NCBI GenBank assembly: GCA_030837395.1
Contig: JAUPKO010000194.1
Location: 1-7,748 of the forward strand
Direction of reading: 5' to 3'
Source of the DNA: Actinomycetota bacterium
GTDB lineage: Bacteria > Actinomycetota > Actinomycetes > S36-B12 > UBA10799
DNA: 7,748 nucleotides
Shown: positions 1-6,643 of the stretch, one piece after another
How the letters are laid out: each line of letters begins with the position of its first letter
Numbering within the stretch: position 1 is the stretch's first letter
Position numbers and translations under genes: made by a program
Notes under the pieces: model-generated
The model's database searches: none
What the model was told of the DNA's origin: nothing
What the model saw: the letters and a program-made list of their open reading frames with translations, nothing else

Positions 1-100
1 CATCGCCCCGACGCCGGTTGCGGCGCTCGGACACGACGACGTCCTCCGGATGCGACACGATGCCCTTGACCAGGTGCTCGAGGGCGTCCGCGGCGATCAC
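1..100 (-). CDS. khpA: KH-domain RNA-binding protein, KhpA/YlqC family (3' end beyond window)
   Basis: Only the first 33 codons are visible. The product begins MIAADALEHLVKGIV and continues with HPEDV, matching the N-terminus of the small (about 75-80 aa) actinobacterial single-KH proteins encoded just after rpsP. The KH core with its GxxG loop would lie beyond base 1, so the domain itself is not seen. Family members bind RNA, and in other bacteria KhpA pairs with KhpB in post-transcriptional control of cell division and growth; that role is knowledge of the family, not shown here. I place the start at GTG 100-98, four bases after the rpsP stop (107-105), a spacing that suggests co-transcription and translational coupling. 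There is no strong Shine-Dalgarno of its own. The rimM and trmD genes would be expected next. Confidence 0.8.
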   Translation of the reverse strand, partial: MIAADALEHLVKGIVSHPEDVVVSERRNRRRGD

Positions 101-104
101 GATG

Positions 105-611
105 CTAGGCCTGCTCGGTGCCGGCCTCGACCGCGGCGGCTTCCTCGGCCGATGCGGCGTCCACCACCTCGAGGGCCTCGACCGCGACCTTCTCAGCAGC
201 CTCGGCGGCCTTCTCGACCGCCGCCTCTGCCGGCGGCTTCAACTTGCGCTTGGGTGCGTCCTCCGCCGACGCGGCCTCGCTGACGGCCTTGGCGAACACC
301 TCGTCGCGCGACACCTTGGGGGCGGCGACCTCGAGCTTGCCGGCGGCGTCACCCTCACCGGTGAACTTCTGCCAGTCACCGGTGACGGTCAGCAACTTGA
401 CCACGGACTCGGTGGGCTGGGCACCGACGCCGAGCCAGTACTGGATGCGCTCGGAGTCCACCTCGATCAGCGAGGGGTTGGGCATGGGGTCGTAGCGACC
501 GACCTCCTCGATCGCGCGCCCGTCGCGCTTGGTGCGCGAGTCGGCAACGACGATGCGGTACTGCGGACGGTGGATCTTTCCAAGGCGCTTGAGCTTGATC
601 TTGACAGCCAC
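105..611 (-). CDS. rpsP: 30S ribosomal protein S16 with actinobacterial C-terminal extension
   Basis: This encodes 168 aa. Residues 1-85 are the S16 core: it begins MAVKIKLKRLGKIHRPQYRI and includes VADSRTKRDGR (22-32), the EVGRYDP motif (36-42) and the ERIQYWLGVGAQP helix and turn (54-66). S16 binds 16S rRNA in the 30S body and is needed for small-subunit assembly. E. coli S16 is about 82 aa; the rest here (86-168) is a low-complexity tail, first mixed and lysine-bearing (KRKLKPP, 121-127), then Ala/Glu/Val-rich and probably helical. Actinobacterial S16 proteins commonly carry such a tail. The start is GTG 611-609, with GGAG at 626-623 eleven bases upstream. The reading frame is open further upstream, but that stretch has no S16 similarity and overlaps the likely promoter and leader. 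The gene heads a probable operon with the KH-protein gene. Confidence 0.97.
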   Translation of the reverse strand: MAVKIKLKRLGKIHRPQYRIVVADSRTKRDGRAIEEVGRYDPMPNPSLIEVDSERIQYWLGVGAQPTESVVKLLTVTGDWQKFTGEGDAAGKLEVAAPKVSRDEVFAKAVSEAASAEDAPKRKLKPPAEAAVEKAAEAAEKVAVEALEVVDAASAEEAAAVEAGTEQA

Positions 612-741
612 GAGACGGTTTTCTCCATCATTGACGATTCGGAGGCGATGCGGCGGTGGCTGCGGGGAACACGCCACGTGCGTCGCCGGTGGGGAGATGC
701 ATCCGCGGGAGAGAGGGGCCCACGACGATCTCGGCACGCCT

Positions 742-774
742 ATTGTGCCAGACGAGTGCACACGGGCAGGGTCA
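742..774 (-). promoter_or_regulatory. Candidate rpsP promoter in the ffh-rpsP gap
   Basis: Read on the minus strand, TGGCACAATAG lies about 130 bases before the rpsP start, with CACAAT (747-742) as a possible extended -10 element. A TGACCC (774-769) overlapping the ffh stop codon could serve as a -35 element, but the gap of 21 bases is longer than the usual 16-19, so the -35 call is weak. If correct, transcription would begin near 735 and give rpsP a leader of about 120 nt. The leader has short inverted repeats (for example ACGC/GCGT at 671-674 and 680-683) but no structure I recognise. No clear intrinsic terminator for ffh is visible in the gap. Confidence 0.4.
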
Positions 775-2334
775 GGGCTTGCCCAGCATGCGGCGCAACT
801 CCTCCGGGATCTCCGGCACAGCACCCGGTGCCGCGAGCGGATCCCGACCCGGGACTCCGGTGGTACCGTCCTGACCCACCATGAGCCCGGAGCCCGCGGC
901 GGGTTTGCGGGTGAGGGCCTCGGCCTCCTGCTGCGCGCGCTTGGCGGGATTGCCGCTGCGACCCTTCTTGCCTTTGCGCACCGGGGCTGCGCGACCGCGC
1001 GACTTCTTGCCGCCGCCGGGCAGGCCCGGCATCCCGGAGCCCATCTGGCGCATCATCTTCTGCGCCTGGGCAAACCGTTCGAGCAGACCGTTGACCTCGC
1101 TCACGTGCACCCCGGAACCGCGTGCGACGCGGGCTCGCCGGGAACCGTTGAGGATCGACGAATTCTGCCGCTCCTCCGGGGTCATCGACTGGATGATGGC
1201 CGCGACCCGGTCGATCTCACGCTCGTCGAGGTTCTCCAACTGCTTACGGGCCTCACCCATACCGGGCAGCATCCCCATCAGCTTGCCGAAGTTGCCCATC
1301 TTGCGCAGAGCCTGCATCTGCTCGAGGAAGTCCTCGAGGGTGAAGTCCTCGCCGCTGGCGAACTTGTTGGCCATGGCTTCGGCCTGGTCGGCGTCGAAGG
1401 TGCGCTCGGCCTGCTCGATGAGGGTGAGGATGTCGCCCATGTCCAGGATCCGAGACGCCATCCGATCCGGGTGGAACGGCTCGAAATCCTCGGGCTTCTC
1501 GCCGGTGGAGGCGAACATGATCGGCCGACCGGTGACTTCACGCACCGACAGAGCGGCACCGCCACGGGCATCGCCGTCGAGTTTGGTCAGCACCACGGCG
1601 TCGAATCCCACGCCCTCGTTGAACGCCACCGCCGTGTTGACGGCGTCCTGACCGATCATGGCGTCGATGACCAGCAGCACCTCGTCCGGGTTGACCGCGT
1701 CCCGGATGTCGCGGGCCTGGCCCATCAACTCCTCGTCGATCGCCAGCCGGCCCGCCGTGTCGACGATCACCACGTCGTAGTTGGCATCGCGGGCCAACTG
1801 CACCCCGGACCTCGCGACCACCACCGGATTGCCGATGCCGTTGCCCGGCTCCGGGGCGTGCACCCCGACCCCCACCCGGTCGGCGACCACGCTGAGCTGG
1901 TCCACTGCGTTGGGCCGCTGCAGGTCGGCGGCCACCAATAGCGGCCGGTGCCCCTGCTCCTTGAGCCAGAAGGCCAACTTGCCCGCAAGGGTCGTCTTAC
2001 CCGAGCCCTGCAGGCCCACCAGCATCAGCACCGTCGGCGGGTGTTTGGCGAAGCGCAACCGGCGGGTCTCGCCGCCCAAGATCGTGATCAACTCTTCGTT
2101 GACGATCTTGATCACCTGCTGGGCGGGGTTCAGCGCCCCGGACACCTCTGTGCCCGTCGCGCGCTCGCGAACGCGACCGGTGAAGGTGCGCACCACCGGC
2201 AGGGCGACGTCCGCGTCGAGCAGGGCGACCCTGATCTCGCGCACGGTGGCGTCGACATCTGCCGGTGACAGCCGACCCTTGCCACGCAGGTTCTTGAACG
2301 TGGCGGTCAGCCGGTCAGAAAGCGAATTGAACAC
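772..2334 (-). CDS. ffh: Signal recognition particle GTPase Ffh (SRP54)
   Basis: This encodes 520 aa, the protein part of the bacterial signal recognition particle. It binds 4.5S RNA and signal peptides emerging from the ribosome and hands the complex to FtsY at the membrane. Residues 1-90 are the N-domain helical bundle (starts MFNSLSDRL; ALLDADVALPVV near 37-48). The G domain follows, with P-loop GLQGSGKTT (107-115), the AADLQRPNAVDQL segment (135-147), DTAGR (192-196) and TKLD (250-253). The methionine-rich M domain (about 300-435) shows MLPGM (355-359), the RNA-binding GSGVHVSEVN (406-415) and MMRQMGSG (427-434). A tail of about 85 aa after the M domain is Lys/Arg/Gly-rich, then ends EELRRMLGKP. 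The start is GTG 2334-2332 with GAGGA at 2345-2341, six bases away. It lies 60 bases after glnD, probably with its own promoter. Confidence 0.98.
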   Translation of the reverse strand: MFNSLSDRLTATFKNLRGKGRLSPADVDATVREIRVALLDADVALPVVRTFTGRVRERATGTEVSGALNPAQQVIKIVNEELITILGGETRRLRFAKHPPTVLMLVGLQGSGKTTLAGKLAFWLKEQGHRPLLVAADLQRPNAVDQLSVVADRVGVGVHAPEPGNGIGNPVVVARSGVQLARDANYDVVIVDTAGRLAIDEELMGQARDIRDAVNPDEVLLVIDAMIGQDAVNTAVAFNEGVGFDAVVLTKLDGDARGGAALSVREVTGRPIMFASTGEKPEDFEPFHPDRMASRILDMGDILTLIEQAERTFDADQAEAMANKFASGEDFTLEDFLEQMQALRKMGNFGKLMGMLPGMGEARKQLENLDEREIDRVAAIIQSMTPEERQNSSILNGSRRARVARGSGVHVSEVNGLLERFAQAQKMMRQMGSGMPGLPGGGKKSRGRAAPVRKGKKGRSGNPAKRAQQEAEALTRKPAAGSGLMVGQDGTTGVPGRDPLAAPGAVPEIPEELRRMLGKP

Positions 2335-2362
2335 AGGTGATCCTCACGACGACGACGCACAC

Positions 2363-2368
2363 AGCCTA
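2363..2368 (-). promoter_or_regulatory. Candidate -10 element for ffh
   Basis: TAGGCT on the minus strand fits the actinobacterial TANNNT -10 pattern and lies about 30 bases before the ffh GTG, leaving room for a short leader carrying the GAGGA ribosome binding site. No convincing -35 hexamer sits at normal spacing; TGACGA overlapping the glnD stop codon is about 23 bases away. The assignment rests on one hexamer and is tentative. The ffh gene could also be read through from glnD. Confidence 0.4.
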
Positions 2369-2394
2369 GCCAGACACGCACCTACGCGATGTCG

Positions 2395-4743
2395 TCAGCC
2401 ATCCACACCGGGCACGGCCGCGGCCACCAACAGATCGTCACGCAGGCCCAGCGCGACCTCCGACGACAGCGGCCGGCCGTCGTCACCGACGACGTAGAAC
2501 ACGTCCACGACGTCCGCGCCCAACGTCGACACCTTCGCCGCGCGAACGTGCCCGTGACGGGTGGCGATGCTATGCAGGAGGCGGTAGAGCAGAGCCGACG
2601 AATCGGCTGCGCGCACCTCTACCACGGTGGCGCTGCGGGACGCCTCCGGCAGCAGCACCACACGCGGCGCCGGGGCGTCCTGACCGCCCAGGTAGGACGT
2701 CTCGCGCTTCATCAACCTGTCGTGCACGCTCAGCGTGCCGGCGAGCATGCGACGCAGGTCGACGGCGATCCGGTGGGCGTCGGGTGCCTCCCCGAACGAC
2801 GGCGCCACCCGCCAGGTGCTGACCGATCGCTGGTCCGTCAGTGACGCCCGGGCCTCGATCACCTGCAGTCGGTGCAGGGCGAGCACGGCCGCGATGTCGG
2901 CCAGTTCGGCCTTGGGGGTCCCGATGACCAGTTCTTCCAGGCCGCCACGCTCGTCACGCAGCACCACCACGTCGTTGGCCGCTGCCGCCACCTCCTCCGC
3001 CTCCGTCGGACCGGGCAGCGTGACGTCGGGACGGCCCGCGAACACGGCCGCCACCTGCTCGACGAGGGAGTCGATCAGGGCCTCCTTCCAGGGGCTCCAG
3101 GCGGCCGGCCCGGTGGCCTCGGCATCGGCCCTCGTCAGCGCCCACAGCAGTTCGAGCTGCTCCGGGCCACCCACCGCATCGGCCACCGCCATGACCGTGT
3201 CCGGATCGCTGATGTCGCGACGGGTGGCGGTGTCGGCCAGCACCAGGTGGTGCCGAACCAGGTCCACGATGACGGCGGTGTCCGCTGCGCCATAGCCCAG
3301 GCGCGGCAACATGTCCGCCGCGATCTGCGCCCCGACCTCGCTGTGGCTGGCACGTCCAGCTGGCTTGCCGATGTCGTGCACCATCGCCGCCGTGAGCAGC
3401 AGGTCCGGCCGGGCGACTTCGCGGGAGTAGGAGGCCGCCCGCACTGCGGTCTCCAACAGGTGCCGGTCGACTGTGTGCAGGTGCACCGGGTTGTGCTGGG
3501 GGGCGCTGCGGGTGGGCTCCCACTCGGGCAGCAGCCGCACGATCAAACCCTCCTGATCCAGCGCCTCCCACACCGGCACCATGCCGCGGCCGGCACCTAT
3601 CAAACCGACGAAGTCGTTGCGCATGGCATCGGTCCACGGCACCGGCAGTGGGCCGGCCGATTCGGCCAGGCGACGCACGGTGGCCGGAGCGATGCGCAGA
3701 CCCGCACGCGCCGTCGCCGAGGCCAGTCGCAGGGTGAGGCCGGCGTCGCGATCGGGTCGGGCATCGCGCGCCAGCACCACTTCGCCATCGTCGATCACCG
3801 CCCCCTCGGCCAATGGGATGCGCTGGGGCGTGCGGTCGCGCCCGAGCCGTTTGAGCCCTGGCAACCGGGACGGCCGACGTAGCCGATCGACGCGATGCCA
3901 CACCATGTCCGAGGCCCAGTCGATCGTCCGCCCCGCCGAGGCGACCGCCCGCAGCAAGCCGTCGCCATCACCGTTGGGGTCTGGCAGATCGAGCATGCCG
4001 GCGATGGTCGCCTGCTCCTGCCGGATCAACTTGTCGCTCGAGCGCCCGGTGACGGTGTGCAGGGCATCACGCACGTCCAACAGGAGGGTGTACGGCGCCG
4101 CGAGTTGGGACCGCGGCACATCGGCCACCCAGGAGGCGGCGATGGCCCGCATGATCACCACGTCACGCAGTCCCCCGATGCTGTCTTTGAGGTCCGGCTC
4201 CTGCAAGTAGGCCAAATCGCCGAAGGTCGCCCGGCGGATTCGGACCATGTCCCGCAGGTCGCCCAGCCGGGAGGCCGCCCGAGCTCGCCAGTCGGCCAGG
4301 GCCGAGGTGCGCAGGCCCGCCAGCAAGGCCTCGTCACCGGCCACGGTGCGGGCATCGAGCAGGCCGAGCATGACCTTCAGGTCCGAGTTGGCCATCCGCC
4401 GCGCCTGCGCGGGAGTACGCACGCTGTGGTCCAGCCGCAACCCGGAGTCCCACACCGGGTACCAGATCTGATCAGCCAGGGCCGTCACCTCTACCCCGGG
4501 GCTGTGCAACAGCACGAGGTCGACGTCGCTCCCGGGGGAAAGCTCGCGACGGCCGTAGCCGCCGACTGCCACCAGCGCTACCCCTCGGGTGGGCGCACCG
4601 GCCGCTGCGAACAGCGAACCCAGCCAGTCGTCGGTCAGGTCCGACAGGGCCGCCCGTCGGTCAGCTGGTTGCGACCAGGGTGCGGCCAGCAACTCCTGCC
4701 GGGCGACCCGGAACGCGGCCGGTTCGAGAGTGTCCACGATCAC
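2395..4743 (-). CDS. glnD: PII nucleotidyltransferase / nucleotidyl-removing enzyme GlnD
   Basis: This encodes 782 aa, a usual size for actinobacterial GlnD. The enzyme adds a nucleotide to PII when nitrogen is scarce and removes it when nitrogen is plentiful; characterised actinobacterial homologues adenylylate rather than uridylylate. The nucleotidyltransferase domain has GGYGRRELSPGSDVDL (61-76) with presumed metal ligands D73 and D75. A helical linker includes LQEPDLKDSIGGLRDV (180-195). The HD hydrolase domain has HLHTVDRHLLE (421-431), VHDIGKP (455-461), H467 and RHH (497-499). Two C-terminal ACT regions follow, about 603-680 and 703-770, both lacking the usual DRxG glycine. I chose GTG 4743-4741 because AAGGAG at 4755-4750 lies six bases upstream. 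The frame stays open upstream into glnB, but that extension crosses a perfect hairpin and has no ribosome binding site at its ATG (4848). Confidence 0.97.
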   Translation of the reverse strand: MIVDTLEPAAFRVARQELLAAPWSQPADRRAALSDLTDDWLGSLFAAAGAPTRGVALVAVGGYGRRELSPGSDVDLVLLHSPGVEVTALADQIWYPVWDSGLRLDHSVRTPAQARRMANSDLKVMLGLLDARTVAGDEALLAGLRTSALADWRARAASRLGDLRDMVRIRRATFGDLAYLQEPDLKDSIGGLRDVVIMRAIAASWVADVPRSQLAAPYTLLLDVRDALHTVTGRSSDKLIRQEQATIAGMLDLPDPNGDGDGLLRAVASAGRTIDWASDMVWHRVDRLRRPSRLPGLKRLGRDRTPQRIPLAEGAVIDDGEVVLARDARPDRDAGLTLRLASATARAGLRIAPATVRRLAESAGPLPVPWTDAMRNDFVGLIGAGRGMVPVWEALDQEGLIVRLLPEWEPTRSAPQHNPVHLHTVDRHLLETAVRAASYSREVARPDLLLTAAMVHDIGKPAGRASHSEVGAQIAADMLPRLGYGAADTAVIVDLVRHHLVLADTATRRDISDPDTVMAVADAVGGPEQLELLWALTRADAEATGPAAWSPWKEALIDSLVEQVAAVFAGRPDVTLPGPTEAEEVAAAANDVVVLRDERGGLEELVIGTPKAELADIAAVLALHRLQVIEARASLTDQRSVSTWRVAPSFGEAPDAHRIAVDLRRMLAGTLSVHDRLMKRETSYLGGQDAPAPRVVLLPEASRSATVVEVRAADSSALLYRLLHSIATRHGHVRAAKVSTLGADVVDVFYVVGDDGRPLSSEVALGLRDDLLVAAAVPGVDG

Positions 4744-4758
4744 GTGGGGCTCCTTCTT
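4741..4758 (-). promoter_or_regulatory. Ribosome binding site and GTG start that fix the glnD N-terminus
   Basis: On the minus strand AAGAAGGAG (4758-4750) is followed by a six-base spacer and GTG (4743-4741). A second in-frame GTG at 4737-4735 is 12 bases from the site and less favourable. The earlier in-frame ATG at 4848-4846 has no purine-rich sequence before it. Confidence 0.75.
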
Positions 4759-4796
4759 GATTCGCCACTGGGCGTCAGCGAGCTGGGTGGGAAAGG

Positions 4797-4843
4797 GACG
4801 AGCGGTGGGGTCGGCACTGACGTGTCCGACCCCACCGCTCGTC
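4797..4843 (-). terminator. Perfect 18-bp inverted repeat between glnB and glnD (terminator, attenuator or RNA-stabilising hairpin)
   Basis: The arms 4797-4814 and 4826-4843 are exact reverse complements over 18 bases, with an 11-base loop (4815-4825). The stem is GC-rich and would be very stable in RNA. It begins 12 bases past the glnB stop and ends 53 bases before the glnD start. In the transcript the 3' arm is followed by CCTTTCCC, a weak pyrimidine tract rather than a clean U-run. It may stop most amt-glnB transcripts, or protect their 3' end while letting some read-through reach glnD. No obvious TANNNT promoter element lies between the hairpin and glnD, which favours partial read-through. 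Confidence 0.75.
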
Positions 4844-4855
4844 GTCATACGCGTA

Positions 4856-5194
4856 CTAGAGCGCGTCCGTGCCGCGTTCGCCGGTGCGCACCCGCACCAA
4901 CTCCTCGACCGGGGTGACCCACACCTTGCCGTCACCGATCTTGCCGGTGGCGGCGGACTTGGCCACCAAACTCACCACGTCGGAGGCGTCGGCGTCGTCG
5001 ACCACCACCTCGATCTTGAGCTTGGGGATCAGGTCGACGGTGTACTCAGCACCTCGGTAGACCTCCGTGTGGCCGCCCTGCCGGCCGTAGCCGGACACCT
5101 CGGTCACGGTCAGGCCGTGGATGCCGAAGGTCTGCAGCGCCTCCTTGACATCGTCGAGCTTGAAGGGCTTGATGACTGCGGTTACGAGCTTCAT
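4856..5194 (-). CDS. glnB: PII nitrogen-regulatory signal protein (GlnB/GlnK type)
   Basis: This encodes 112 aa, the normal PII length. PII trimers sense ATP/ADP and 2-oxoglutarate, and control ammonium transport and other nitrogen targets. It begins MKLVTAVIKPFKLDDVKEAL. The T-loop (about 37-55) carries the signature YRGAEY (46-51) with the modifiable Tyr51. The B-loop TGKIGDGKVWV (83-93) is the second PII signature and binds the nucleotide phosphates; R101 and R103 lie in the C-terminal region (VRVRTGER). The start is ATG 5194-5192, overlapping the amt stop (5193-5191) as ATGA, with GGAGG seven bases upstream, so translation is probably coupled to amt. Linkage to amt fits the name glnK equally well; actinobacterial annotations use both. 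Partners are next door: Amt, which it can block, and GlnD, which would modify it. Confidence 0.98.
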   Translation of the reverse strand: MKLVTAVIKPFKLDDVKEALQTFGIHGLTVTEVSGYGRQGGHTEVYRGAEYTVDLIPKLKIEVVVDDADASDVVSLVAKSAATGKIGDGKVWVTPVEELVRVRTGERGTDAL

Positions 5195-6513
5195 GCGGAA
5201 ACCTCCTGCTTGTCCCTGCTGGTCACGGAACTACCGGAGAACGAACCGCCGTAGCCGTCGGTCATCTCGTAGGCAGTCTCGGCGTGCTCGTTGACGTCGA
5301 CGCCGGCCTGCTCGACGTCCCGGTCAACCCGGAAGCCGATCGTCTTGTTGAGCAGGAAGCCGATGATGAAGGTGAGCACCAGGCTGTAGGCCAGCACCGC
5401 AACGATCGCGACGCTCTGCTTGCCCAGCAGACCGAACCCGCCGCCGTAGAACAACCCGGTGACACCGGCCGGTGCCTCTTCGGTGGCAACCAGACCGATC
5501 ATGAGGCAGCCGACGATACCGCCGACGAGGTGCACGCCGACCACGTCAAGGGAGTCGTCGTAGCCGAACCGGTACTTCAGGCCGACCGCCAAGGCGCACA
5601 GCACACCTGCGGCGACACCGATGGCGAGGGCACCGAGGATGTTGACCGAGGCACACGCCGGGGTGATGGCGACCAAACCGGCCACCACACCTGACGCGGC
5701 GCCCAGCGACGTCGCGTGACCATCGCGGATGCGCTCCGTGAGCATCCACGCCAGCGAGGAGGCCGCTGTCGCCACGACCGTCATCATGAAGGCGATCCCG
5801 GCAGTACCGTTGGCGGCCAGGGCCGAGCCGGCGTTGAAGCCGAACCAGCCGAACCACAGCAGGCCGGCACCGAGCATCACAAAGGGCAGGTTGTGCGGAC
5901 GGAAGGCGGTCTTGCCGAAGCCGACTCGCTTGCCGAGCACGATGGCGAGCGCCAGGCCGGCGGCACCGGCGTTGATGTGGACCGCCGTTCCACCGGCGAA
6001 GTCGATCGCGCCGAGCTTGTTGGCGATCCAGCCGCCGGTGTAGTCGTCACCGTCAAAGGCGAACACCCAGTGCGCGACCGGGAAGTAGACCAAGGTGGCC
6101 CAGATGCCCGCGAAGATCATCCAGGTGCCGAACTTGGCCCGATCGGCGATCGCTCCCGAGATGAGCGCCACCGTGATGATCGCGAACATGGCCTGGAAGG
6201 CCACGAACACCATCGTCGGGATGGTTCCGCTGATCGCGTCCTCGCTCATCAGGCCCTTGAGCCCGAGGAACTCGGTCGGGTCGCCGAGCAGACCCAACCC
6301 GCCGACGCTGTTGCCGAATGCGAATGAGTAGCCGTACAGGACCCAGAGGACTGCGATCAGGGCCATGGCCCCGAAACTCATCATCATCATGTTCAGAACG
6401 CTCTTCATGCGGACCATGCCGCCATAGAAGAACGCCACGGCCGGTGTCATCAACAACACCAAGGCCGTGCTCATGAGGACCCAGGCGGTATCCCCAGTAT
6501 CGATTTCCGGCAT
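5191..6513 (-). CDS. amt: Ammonium transporter, Amt/MEP/Rh family
   Basis: This encodes 440 aa, an integral membrane channel that takes up ammonium when it is scarce. About eleven hydrophobic segments can be traced, roughly at 10-31, 42-63, 98-122, 127-148, 170-194, 208-230, 236-258, 265-284, 288-312, 322-344 and 366-390. Family hallmarks are FFYGGMVRMKSVLN (28-41), FQAMFAIIT (106-114), DFAGGTAVHINAG (171-183) with D171 and pore H179, FGWFGFNAGSA (221-231), and DVVGVHLVGG (323-332) with pore H328; H179 and H328 are the twin histidines. The cytoplasmic tail after about 390 includes EQAGVDVNEHAETAY, the region that PII proteins contact in homologues. No signal peptide is apparent. The start is ATG 6513-6511 with GAGAGGA seven bases upstream. 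The gene overlaps glnB by four bases and is preceded by GlnR-like boxes. Confidence 0.98.
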   Translation of the reverse strand: MPEIDTGDTAWVLMSTALVLLMTPAVAFFYGGMVRMKSVLNMMMMSFGAMALIAVLWVLYGYSFAFGNSVGGLGLLGDPTEFLGLKGLMSEDAISGTIPTMVFVAFQAMFAIITVALISGAIADRAKFGTWMIFAGIWATLVYFPVAHWVFAFDGDDYTGGWIANKLGAIDFAGGTAVHINAGAAGLALAIVLGKRVGFGKTAFRPHNLPFVMLGAGLLWFGWFGFNAGSALAANGTAGIAFMMTVVATAASSLAWMLTERIRDGHATSLGAASGVVAGLVAITPACASVNILGALAIGVAAGVLCALAVGLKYRFGYDDSLDVVGVHLVGGIVGCLMIGLVATEEAPAGVTGLFYGGGFGLLGKQSVAIVAVLAYSLVLTFIIGFLLNKTIGFRVDRDVEQAGVDVNEHAETAYEMTDGYGGSFSGSSVTSRDKQEVSA

Positions 6514-6563
6514 CGTGTTTTCCTCTCGATCGTTGCCGTGGACGAGTAGAGAGTCCCCCGCCG

Positions 6564-6569
6564 ATGTTG
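6564..6569 (-). promoter_or_regulatory. Candidate -10 element for amt
   Basis: CAACAT on the minus strand lies 18 bases downstream of the proximal GAAAC box (6592-6588), so that box would occupy the -35 position, as expected for a GlnR-activated promoter with a poor -35. Transcription would start near 6557 and give a leader of about 43 nt. TCTACT at 6550-6545 is an alternative. Neither hexamer is a good TANNNT match. Confidence 0.3.
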
Positions 6570-6587
6570 CGCGGCGCCGCCGTCGTT

Positions 6588-6634
6588 GTTTCGCGCCGGT
6601 GACTTAGGCCCGTTTCATGTTGCGATTGTGTTAC
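6588..6634 (-). promoter_or_regulatory. Putative GlnR operator upstream of amt (two AC-N9-AC box pairs)
   Basis: On the minus strand, GTAAC (6634-6630), six bases, GCAAC (6623-6619), then 15 bases, GTCAC (6603-6599), six bases, GAAAC (6592-6588). Each pair fits the actinobacterial GlnR pattern gTnAC-N6-GaAAC, also written AC-N9-AC; the second pair matches at every conserved position and the first has GCAAC for GAAAC. The site is 75-120 bases before the amt start, where GlnR activates amt in Streptomyces and mycobacteria. The pairs start 31 bases apart instead of the more usual 22, one extra helical turn. GlnR itself is not encoded in this window. Confidence 0.7.
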
Positions 6635-6643
6635 GGCGGCAGT

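Noticed and set aside
612..771. Structured regulatory RNA or riboswitch in the rpsP leader
   Set aside because: Only short 4-5 base inverted repeats are present, and nothing matches a known leader class; I cannot fold it here.
612..824. Upstream extension of the rpsP frame by 71 codons
   Set aside because: S16 proteins begin at MAVKIKL. The extension is Arg/Ser/Pro-rich, overlaps the end of ffh and covers the likely rpsP promoter and leader.
529..1941. Plus-strand open frame of 470 codons, mostly opposite ffh
   Set aside because: It is the complement of a clear, full-length Ffh with intact GTPase motifs. Its product is His/Arg/Gly/Leu-rich without recognisable domains, as expected for antisense frames in GC-rich DNA.
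2872..3882. Plus-strand open frame of 336 codons opposite glnD, and a similar one at 3895-4917
   Set aside because: Both lie opposite the conserved glnD coding sequence, have low-complexity His/Gln/Arg/Gly composition and no ribosome binding site that I could see.
4744..4935. 64-codon N-terminal extension of the glnD frame into glnB
   Set aside because: It overlaps glnB, passes through the perfect hairpin and lacks a ribosome binding site at its ATGs. The GTG at 4743 has an ideal AAGGAG and leads into GlnD-like sequence.
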